NCBI GenBank assembly: GCA_020205615.1
Contig: CM035171.1
Location: 25,423,741 to 25,487,740 of the forward strand
Direction: 5' to 3'
Length of the DNA: 64,000 nucleotides
From: Panax quinquefolius
Taxonomy: Eukaryota > Streptophyta > Magnoliopsida > Apiales > Araliaceae
Shown here: positions 26,104 through 34,997 of the stretch, one piece after another
How positions within the stretch are numbered: position 1 is the first letter of the stretch
How the letters are laid out: every line of letters begins with the position of its first letter
Program-made: the position numbers and the translations under genes
The notes under the pieces: generated by a model
Seen by the model: only the letters and a program-made list of their open reading frames with translations
The model's database searches: none
What the model was told of the DNA's origin: nothing

Positions 26104-27670
26104 AGTGAGGACTACTAATGCTATCCTCTAGACCGTCACTCCGTTCCCCGACTAGTCCCTGCTTTGTTCTCATTTCCTGAAGAGAACAGTGAAAGATAGG
26201 GTGAGCTCAACTAGCCCAGTAAGAAATATTATGACTAAGATAATGCAGAATAAATTATCATTAGTCTCCAATAATGTTAAACTGATAAAATATAATAGAC
26301 ATCAAGTTTAATTGCAGCAGAACAAGCAATCCATTAAAAGAGTCAAGTAGAAAATAAAATCTACTATTTTTATGATTAAAAAGGTTTTTCATCACTGTTA
26401 TCGCTGAGAATCGGCTTAATAAAAATTTAATATCATCGAATCACCCCTGCACTACGGCCAAGGATATTCTTTAGTATCACGACCACAATTATCCATGTAC
26501 TACGGGCCAAGAATATTTGTGTATTCATTAATGGTCATGATCATGCCAACAATCATCCATCAATGCACTACGGCCAATGAGAACTTTTACCACATCATTT
26601 GTAACATTACGGTCATGATTACACCGAATATTCCCTGGTCATAATCATACCAAGTCCATCTATACACTACAAGCCACAGATGACTTTCAACAAAATATAA
26701 ACATGAGGATGATGACAATGATATAAGAATTTAATAAAACAAGTTCAAGAATTATTTTATCCTGGAATTATTAACGTCCAAATTGTCAACACGATATCTT
26801 TTGTTTTGTAGAGTAAAATTCAAGAATGATCGGAAGAATATTTCCATGAAAGATCTTTGGATGAAGTTTAAATATCAAGGATATTCTACTAATTTCATGG
26901 AGTATAGAAGTCAAAACTTTAACCAACCGAGTATAATAAAGAATGGAATAACAAAAGAAATCACCACGCATGCGGTACTTGCGATAGACAAAGTTATTCC
27001 AATGAATAATAATAACGGAACCGGTCGCAAAATTTGCGTTGATGGGATGTTCCAATAGAGTAATATAGAGCGGAACTAGGTCGGTGTAAAACACATGCAT
27101 GAGGATGTTCCAACGGAATAATAATAAAAGCGAAACCAGTGGGTGTAAAACACATGCATGAGGATGTTCCAAATGAATAATAGAAGAATGTCACCAAGTA
27201 TAGGGTAGACCACAGCGTACAAAAGTTATTCCAATGTAATAATAAGAAATGGAATAACAACAGTTCTCTTCATGAATAAGAAAGAATAACACCCTTACAG
27301 TAAAAGAAAGCGAATATAGGAAAAGAAAGGTAGCGAGACTTCTCTTTTCTTTTCTCTAAAATTTTCTCTCTCAAGTTTAGTGAATTCGTAAGAAAATAAT
27401 GAAGGAATGAGCTTCTATTTATAGAAAAATAGAATGCATAGTAACTAACTCCTGAACGGTCCAGATCGATTTACTTTAATCTGACGGTCCATATTTAAAG
27501 CAAAATCTTTTAAATAAAATATAATATATATATATATACTAATAATAATTGTACTCTTCCCCTCCCCACTTGCCAACAAAGTCAAAATAATACTCCCCCA
27601 CGTTTTTTTACTCCCTCCCCCACTTTCTGATTTCATATTCTATATATATATTATATATAATCACATGTTT

Positions 27671-27714
<44 letters not shown>
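27671..27714. repeat. (TA)n microsatellite in LTR H
   Basis: About 20 TA units in the U3 region of H, absent at this place in the related LTRs B, C and D. Confidence 0.9.
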
Positions 27715-27717
<3 letters not shown>

Positions 27718-29325
27718 CCATTTGTGAACCATCGGTATTCACTCCCCCCTCAATTCATTTCTCTTCTAGTGGCCCCGTATGTTTCCTCCACCAACAAATC
27801 AACATCACAGGTGGATCCCATACAATATATATACTGAATAATCTTCTACCGATTATTTTGAAAAACGGGTAAATGGGTGTCTATAAAATAAGCAAAATTG
27901 AGTGACTTCTCACGTAAGCATCAATAATCAATACCGTGTGCTACTATGCAACCACGCGTATTACTGTACTTTTACTACCGAGTAGTTCAACAGTATCAAC
28001 GGTAAAACTTCCGCCGTTTATTTTAATAAAATATTTTTGTCGTTTTCTCAATCCAACAATAATTCTGTTGTGGGGTCCACCAATGATTGTGTCGTCGTAC
28101 GAATATTTCATGTTTAAAACGAATATTCCCCGACCAATCGAATATTATATAACAACTTGCGTACTTTGCAAAATTTATAATTATTACCCACAACTATAAC
28201 ATTATATCATAATATTCAAAAATGATAATTATAGAAAATTCATTTTTATTCAAAAATTGGGGTCTTACATTATTTGAATAATATTATTAGATAACATTAT
28301 TGGAAATGTCTAGAAAGTTCTGTCAAGGAGAGGTTTGGTCACCTAATTACGCGCTAGTAAGGAAAAATCCTTATCGGAAAGCCCCCTCTTTCCTGGGAAC
28401 TGCCTGATTGTCATTATTATGATTCTGTAATATTATTTGTGAATAATTAATTATTGAGTTTTATGATAAGGAAATATTTATTTGATGCAGATATAAATGA
28501 TGGATTTATTTATGTGGTTATAAATGAAGGAGTTAATGTTGAGGTGTTTTATCAATATTTTGTCAAATTGGAGGTATTAAAAGATCAAATCGGTGTTCTT
28601 ACAGCTTTATTGTGTGAGTTATAATATTTAATCCGACCGTTGGATCGTTGTGATTTTTGGATATGTTATACATATTTAAGTTGAGTATATGTCCACAAAT
28701 TTTGAACCGTTAAAAATGAACGAATGATTTGTTATGAATTTTAAGAGGTGACTGATTCAGAAATTAGGTTTATAAATGATTTTGGTGGAAAATTCTAGAA
28801 ATGGGTGGGCCCCACTTTTGGTTGTTGGGGAAGATGGCTAATTTTTGGTGGGTGGAATAGTAGTGAGTAAAGCCATCGTGTAGCAGTCAAGTCTGCTTTA
28901 CCGCTAACATTTTTCTATAAATAGAGGGCTAAGTTAGAATTGAAAATCACACCAGAATTCATAAGTTTTCTCTCTTTTTCTCTCTAGATTATCGAGTGTA
29001 TTTTGTGAGTATTTAGATATTTGGTGAGTTGCTATTCATCAGTGCAAGTTTCCTTCAGCGTCATATCAAATATCAAGTCAGAAGTGCTACTCTTTTGAGT
29101 AAAGGGATAGTAAGGGATATTAAGGGATGTTATATTCTTCATAATAATGTTATTCTTTCAATATCAATATACTGGCATATTGGTATGGATCTTATTGTTG
29201 AATTTCTACCTTTTTTTGAGTCAGGGTTACTATTCACGTATACGGCACTATTCACGTATATGACACTATTCATGTATATGACATTTTTACGTATACTAGA
29301 CTATGTATTTAATACGAATCTGTAG

Positions 29326-29436
29326 TACTATTCACGAGTTACTATTCATGAGTTACTATTCACGAGTTACTATTCATGAGTTACTATTCATGAGTTACTA
29401 TTCATGAGTTACTATTCACGAGTTACTATTCATGAC
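29326..29436 (+). repeat. 14-bp tandem array, GAGTTACTATTCAC
   Basis: About eight head-to-tail copies alternating CAC and CAT endings. Shorter or degenerate versions occur at the same LTR position in B (about 40180-40378), C (about 52013-52190, minus) and most other copies. Confidence 0.9.
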
Positions 29437-29792
29437 AAAATTGGTTTCTTTTTCTAACCAAATTATAGTTGATTTATGAATATTACTCTTGAGATTAAAT
29501 CTAGATGTTTTGATTATATTGATTTTACTATTATATATAACATTTTTATAACCCTAATGATGATATTTCTCTTTGACTTGAGTGTAAAGATGGGTAAATT
29601 TTTGGTATAATCATGACTATGGGTTCCCTTTGGCCAGTAGTGCAAAGTTGAATTGTTGACTGGTATGATCATGACCATTGAATTTATAATTGAATATCTT
29701 TAGCTTAAGTGCAAAGGTGAAATGATCAACATGGTTATAATTATTGTTTATATAAATTCTGAAATTATTATATATTTGTTTGAGATATTAAT

Positions 29793-30055
29793 ATATTTGG
29801 CCTGTAGTGCAAATATAAACTGTTGATGAATATATTTGGACTGTAGTGCAAATATGAATCATTGATGAATATATTTGGCCTATAAAGTGCAAATATGAAG
29901 CTGTTGAGGAATATCTTTGGCCCAGTAGTGCAAAGATGAATTGTTGATGAATATCTTTGGCCAGTAGTGCAAAGATGACTGTTGATTGAATATCTTTGGC
30001 TTGTAGTGCAAAGATGGTTCTGTTGATGAATATCTTTGGTAGTAGTGCAAAAGAT
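29793..30055 (+). repeat. Seven-unit stem-loop array in LTR I
   Basis: Units start at 29793, 29832, 29871, 29913, 29953, 29992 and 30032, a 39-42 bp period. Each unit holds a 7-bp inverted repeat around a 9-12 nt loop related to GCCCGTAGTG. The first three stems are ATATTTG/CAAATAT, the last four ATCTTTG/CAAAGAT, so both arms changed together. The spacer between units is a GTTGATGA-type word. Confidence 0.92.
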
Positions 30056-30229
30056 GAAATTGTTAGTATGATTATAAGCAGAACAAGTGATTTGGTATAA
30101 CCATGATCTTTGATGTTTCGTAAAGACATGTGATGAAAATTATCTTCAATCCCGGATGTGAAGAGGAATTTAGAATTACAATTATGATTATGAGTTATTC
30201 ATATAATTGTGGATAGGAGCTGTTGATTA

Positions 30230-32104
30230 TGAAAGTAGTATGCACACAAGCCAATCATGTTTGATGATAAAGCATATACTTTATAACAATCTTATTCATT
30301 TATTAATAAAAGTATTAATTTATTAAAGGCTTTTAATTATCTACATGATGTTGTTTTTATAATATGTGATAAACCCATAGTTTTAAGCAATGCTTTTAGA
30401 ATAATGATGATGATCATTCTAATGAGATCTAAATTCTTAGAAAGCTTAAAACTAAAATAGTTCCCAATCATTGGATTACTAAATTGGGGATTAGTGAATC
30501 CAGGATAGATTGGTACATCGTTGCTTCTTCATTGGATGAGGATGATTGATCTCATGATCATTTGTGTGGAGACACACTAAAGCAAGTATGTAGGTGCTTA
30601 TTAGAGAATAAGTTTCTTTGAGCATTGGCCCGCTAAGGAATACCTAATGGAGTTTTATTTTATTGTCAATAGGAATTCTGTAGTGATAGTAGTCAAGTGA
30701 TCCTTGGACTTGAGATCATCATAGTATCTTGTGTATGATGAGTTATACTTTGACTTATTCCTTAAGACCCTTAGGGTATATCAAAGGTATGCTTGGGTAT
30801 AATAAGTTGTATATGGAGATAATGTATGATCAATAAAGAATCTACCACTTCTAATAAAAGAAGAGAAATGTCCTATGTGATTCGATAAATGACAACCCAA
30901 GTAGTCCTTAAGCAGAATGAAATTAGAAAGGAGTTTCTAATTTGCATTATTTGGAGTTGTGCATTTAAGGATCGAAATACATATAATTAAATAAAATAAG
31001 ACTTGATGGTAATTCCATGTCTTATATTTAATTGGGACATTGTATGGTGGAAGGATTGAATTGCACGGTAACTATTTACTCAAAGGTTCTTTAATGATTA
31101 ATGTTGAAATCTATATTATCGGAAAGTCGTTGATATACTAGGGAGGCTTATCCTCATTGTAGAATAAATATTATTTATTTAAATAAATTAATTGTTTAAT
31201 TTATTTATTTAAATAAGATTAGAATTGTTCTAATTGATTTATTCACAACCGGTTTAATATGGAGAACCTAAAGGGTCACACCATAAAAGGAAGAATAATT
31301 ATTTAAGAAGTTAATGGCATAATCGTAATAATATGTTAAGTATATTTAATTTAATCTATGGTGATAGAATAAATTAAATAGCTTAATATTTATTATTTAA
31401 TATTTTAGAAATATTAAATATAAATTAATAAGAGGAGTCTTATTAATATTATTACAATTATTATTATTTTAATTTCTAAAAGAGTTTAGGAATTAATTTA
31501 ATATAAGTACTCTCATTTATTCCTAATTGGATTAGGAAGGAAAATTAGTTAAAGGAGTTTAATTAATTATCCCTAATAAGATTAGGGAGCTTAATTAATT
31601 AAAAGAATTTAATTAATTAAATAAAACCCAATTCCTTAATTATTAAGATGGGTTGCCCACATCTATAAATAAGAGGAGTCTTATTATGGGTGGTATGGGA
31701 TGTTGACTTTTACAACATACGTTATTCCAATTGTTGGGAGAGTACACCCTTTCTATAGAGATAGAAAAACTAGGGTTTAGCCAACCACCCTTCTTCTTGA
31801 ATTCCTATTCTTCCTTGGTGGATCACCTCTAGAGGCCAAACACATGGGTGGCTAACGTTGATCAAAGGAAGGAACCAAACCCGGTGGATTCAAGATTGAA
31901 CGCGAAAGGATTTGGAGGTGAACTTGTACCTGAGGAAGCTCGATCTTCAAGGGTATGATTTATTCTTTATCTTTTCGTTTAATTAATAATTATGCATAAA
32001 GGGTGATCCGGGTATATGGTTTGTAAATTTTTTAAACTCTATTTTTCCACGTTTCCGCACTTTTGTGCAATTTGATTGCGCACATGAATATTACAAACCT
32101 AACA
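30230..32104 (+). repeat. Solo LTR J of a different retrotransposon
   Basis: 1875 bp, TGAAAGTAG to CCTAACA, with a perfect TSD, GATTA (30225-30229 and 32105-32109), inside LTR I. TATAAATA at 31674-31681 sets the plus orientation. No coding domain and no similarity to the dominant family; length and ends suggest a Ty1/copia LTR, which is inference. Confidence 0.8.
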
Positions 32105-32571
32105 GATTAATGTTACAGGGATAAAACATTGTTGTGGGACTTTTAATGTGGAGAAGATAGTAAACTTTATGGTCTATTTGACTCTTCTAATGGATTGTTC
32201 GTTCCGTTGCAACTATGGTTGAAAAGTTTTATCATCTACCATATGTTCTAAATCTCTGATTTATTATTGATGAAGGTTATTGATAATTTAATTATCTTTA
32301 GTCATGATATTCTTTCTCGAAGCTAGTTGTGCTTTCTTTCACCTTTTGCTTCACAATTCCTTTCGTGTAATAAAAAGTGTAGCCGGGTTTGTTGGGGGAT
32401 AACAGGGAATAGAACGGTGGTCTATAGCAGTTGAGGTTTTCCCTAAATAGTATGAAAATAATTTTATTGAGACTTTAGATAAGTGTGTCGTATTATATAC
32501 GTCATTTGATATTTAATTTTGGTGAACCGAATAGGGTGAGGCGAACCCAACGTTGGAAGGGTGTTTTGTCA

Positions 32572-32934
32572 CTATCATACAAGATGTCTAATGACATACA
32601 ATCTCGTGTCATCATAAGACAGAGTTGTGCTCATCCACTTGCGGAGTATATCTACGAGCACTACCTATATAATCTTGGTGTTTGTTTGGAGTATAATTCT
32701 CAATTAGAAACAGTGGAGATAATTATATGTCAAGAAAAGACTCACCATTGGAAAGAAGATGATAGTAATCTTCTCATTTTTCTTTGGGGTCTATTGGGTC
32801 AACCAAGGATAATTCTGTGGGCATATGATATCTATCATAACCTAGACGCATGGCCTCCCATGTACGAAGGTTTCCTTGAGCACTTTCCAAAGATTCTAAT
32901 TTCTAAAACAGTTTTTGACTGTACCTTTATGTAA
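32572..32934 (+). CDS. Unrecognised ORF of uncertain reality
   Basis: From the ATG at 32584 this open frame gives 116 residues ending at TAA (32932-32934); an upstream ATG in frame at 32485 lies in LTR sequence and would make 149. The composition is less AT-biased than its surroundings. The predicted protein is rich in Trp, Tyr and acidic residues (HHWKEDDSN, WAYDIYHNLDAWPPMYEGF); no signal peptide, metal site or family motif is recognised. It sits between an LTR-end-like TGTTTTGTCAC (about 32555-32565) and an LTR/primer-site-like GTCACAGTTGGTAT (32973-32986), so it may be a host fragment picked up by a retrotransposon, or chance. No homology could be checked. Confidence 0.25.
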   Translation, partial: LSYKMSNDIQSRVIIRQSCAHPLAEYIYEHYLYNLGVCLEYNSQLETVEIIICQEKTHHWKEDDSNLLIFLWGLLGQPRIILWAYDIYHNLDAWPPMYEGFLEHFPKILISKTVFDCTFM

Positions 32935-33121
32935 GGTGTCATTGTGACGTGCTATCCAAGGTTGGGACATGAGTCACAGTTGGTATATATTTGTATCAAA
33001 ACTCACAACATTTATGTTGTTGTATTTTGCACGACAATTGTTGTAATAAAGTTGTAGTTGTTTTCTGTACCATGTATTTGGCGACTCAGAATGGGTTGGA
33101 TGGAATGGACCTATTTTGGGG

Positions 33122-33188
<67 letters not shown>
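33122..33188. repeat. (CA)n(TA)n microsatellite
   Basis: About 17 CA units followed by about 16 TA units, directly after the end of LTR I and before MITE 1. Confidence 0.95.
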
Positions 33189-33191
<3 letters not shown>

Positions 33192-33420
33192 CGGATCTTA
33201 AGCTCACCTCTTATCCAACTCACTGAGCTCACCCCTTTAGCAGCGGACGTGACAGTTGATCCACTACATTTGTCGTTTATACTTTTTTTATTGCAGACAA
33301 CATATATAAATCGCTAAAAGTATGAAAACGGTTGTATATGACCCAACCGTCACGTCCGCCGCTAAATCAAAGGAAGTGAGCTTGGGTGAGTTGAATAAGA
33401 GGTGAGCTTAAGATTCGGAC
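33189..33420. mobile_element. MITE 1: foldback element
   Basis: 232 bp with long imperfect terminal inverted repeats. The left end GTCCGGATCTTAAGCTCACC pairs with the right end GGTGAGCTTAAGATTCGGAC; the arms extend at least 60 bp inward (the GCGGACGTGACAG/CCGTCACGTCCGC block). Flanked by TA repeats, in line with a TA target, but the family is not identified. Non-coding. Confidence 0.85.
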
Positions 33421-33421
33421 C

Positions 33422-33450
<29 letters not shown>
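33421..33450. repeat. (TA)n microsatellite
   Basis: About 13 TA units between the two MITEs. Confidence 0.9.
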
Positions 33451-33454
<4 letters not shown>

Positions 33455-33666
33455 ATGATCCATAACATATATTTGTTATGGATCAAAAATGGAAATACAC
33501 AATCTCTATCAATCAATATAGGAACCAACGACCTAGATTAATTCACATTAGTAGCGAAGGTAAATTTTTCAGTTATAATCTCAGCTGTTAGTTCCTATAT
33601 TGAACAATAGAGATGGTGTATGCTCATTTTTGATCCATAATAAATATATGTTATGGATCATTACTC
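33451..33666. mobile_element. MITE 2: foldback element with palindromic ends
   Basis: 216 bp. The left arm (33451-33526) is complementary to the right arm (about 33592-33666), from GAGAATGATCCATAACATA to AATATAGGAAC. Each arm also contains its own hairpin, GATCCATAACA...TGTTATGGATC. Non-coding; superfamily not assigned. Confidence 0.85.
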
Positions 33667-34450
33667 ATACACGATCAACCCCTCCGCTCCATTGAATTAC
33701 CTTCTATCCCCTTAACCTATCTACTTTTGCTTGACCTTTGTGGATGATTGCATAATTGTAAGAATGATTGTAACACATAATAATACTACAATAACTAGTT
33801 ATATAGTGTTAACCATTTTCTATCGATACTAAAAGATTATTTATTTCATTTTCATTATTTTTTATGATGACAAAAAAAGAAGAAGAAACATATTAATCTT
33901 ATATTTTAAACTATTTATAATTGCCATATGATCATTTATTATATTATAACTGATATGTAATTGCACATTGTTAATGCCAAGATCCGTCCGCTCGTCTAAT
34001 CATCAAATAATGAGATTAATCCTGCACAGAAACGAACAAACACACTGAGGAGCCTGGCGGTTGGGGCTTTCGGAGGATAGCTCCTGTGTAAGAATAAGTA
34101 CATGTTAGAAAACGTCAACAATAGAGATATATAATTGCTCTAGTGAATAAGAGTAAGTTGTGTAACTTTTAAGGTATCTGAAACCTAAATTATGGTCATG
34201 TATTTATAGTTGATCACACATTTTCAATTTTTGTTGCCCTTCCCTGAGTAGGAATATGACACCTTATAACAACAGTTACCATACTGAGATAAAAGTCAAT
34301 CTCCTTTAAAATGGGAAGTTAAATTTAATCCGGACTACACCACCTCCATAATAGAATTAGATTGGGTTTACTTAAAAATAGGAAGTCAAATTGGAAAAGG
34401 GAATCATAAGTGAACTAGGCCTTTAGATCTCTCAAAAGTCAAGCCTCCTA
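33667..34450 (-). other. Promoter-like or LTR-like tract
   Basis: A minus-strand TATA box, CTATAAATAC (about 34199-34208), stands upstream (minus sense) of a moderately GC-rich leader ending around GGAGGATAGCTCC (34071-34083). This could be the U3-R-U5 of an unrecognised LTR or an old promoter. No ends or primer site found. Confidence 0.3.
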
Positions 34451-34997
34451 ACTAGAATATATCACCACGCGGAAAGATTTTGCAACGTAGGATAGACCCC
34501 ACTAAATCCCTTGGGCCCATAAAACCATGCCCCAACATTACCCCAAACTCTCTTACTTTAAGGATCTTAAAATAAGAGAGTACATACTTTAATAAACAAA
34601 CTATTGCAGAAACCAAACAGTCCAATCTGTAAGCTATGTCCTCCGTGGGACACACCACCCATCATTATTTAGCCATAATTTGGGAAACGTGAGCATACAG
34701 AAAGTTAACTGGCCCAAAAACTCCCCTCTCCCCCAAAAAGTATTGCAATTTTTAAGTTTAAATCCAAAACCTCCCAAAAGGCACTCATCTCCCTCTTTCC
34801 CCACTGCAAAAACTCTCTCTGACCAAAACCCTCCAAAGCTCAACAACTCAGAACAGTAATGGCAGACACCAACCCCATTCCAATCTAGAGTTTATGTTCA
34901 TTAAGTTGGGTTTAGGGTTTATTAACTAGAATTAAGGAGTTATTAATCAGGGTTTTGGGTTTACTAACTCATTTTTAACTAGTTTTAGGTTTATTAA
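34451..34997 (+). other. Possible truncated 5' end of a host gene
   Basis: Positions 34790-34858 read like a plant 5' UTR (CT-rich, CTCTCTGACCAAAACCCTCC, then AACTCAGAACAGTA) followed by ATGGCAGACACC in good start context. The frame runs only nine codons (MADTNPIPI) to TAG at 34886-34888. After that come AT-rich repeats of GGTTTATTAA type up to element A. It may be a gene fragment broken by rearrangement, or coincidence. Confidence 0.25.

Larger units (their letters stand above)
23247..28269 (-). repeat. Solo LTR H (minus, subtype 2), interrupted by G
   Basis: Runs TGTGACGCCCCC to GGGGTCTTACA. Flanked by a perfect TSD, TTATT (23242-23246 and 28270-28274), inside LTR I. Minus TATAAATA at 27416-27423. 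Without G it is about 2.37 kb. It holds the GTTATTCC/GGAATAAC array (about 26930-27260) and stem-loop units (about 26430-26690). Confidence 0.92.
22689..33125 (+). repeat. Family LTR I, interrupted by H (with G) and J
   Basis: Starts TGTAAGACCCCG and ends near TTTTGGGGTCACA. The LTR segments are 22689-23246, 28275-30229 and 32110-about 33125; removing the inserts joins them correctly (ATTATT/TGAATAATATT and TTGATTA/TGTTACAGGG). TATAAATA lies at 28916-28923. The longest stem-loop array in the window (29793-30055) and an array of GAGTTACTATTCAC (29326-29436) are here. It is longer than its relatives, partly because of an extra ORF-bearing tract (32565-32985). It is probably a solo LTR, or a mosaic of two. 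Confidence 0.75.

Noticed and set aside
29793..30055. CRISPR-like array
   Set aside because: Repeat and spacer are both repeated, the period is about 39 bp with conserved spacers, and the host is a plant.
29788..30129. 113-codon minus-strand open frame over the stem-loop array
   Set aside because: It is a by-product of the 39-42 bp repeats: the same peptide (FALQAKDI type) recurs with each unit and in other LTRs. The same holds for the open frames at 25377-25602 and 59314-59496.
30221..32104. Alternative left end of J at TGTTGATTA (30221)
   Set aside because: With that start no flanking duplication exists, while a start at 30230 gives the perfect GATTA pair that also matches the host LTR text.
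33117..33207. Open frames across the (CA)n(TA)n tract (THTHTH, YIYIYI)
   Set aside because: They are translations of a microsatellite.
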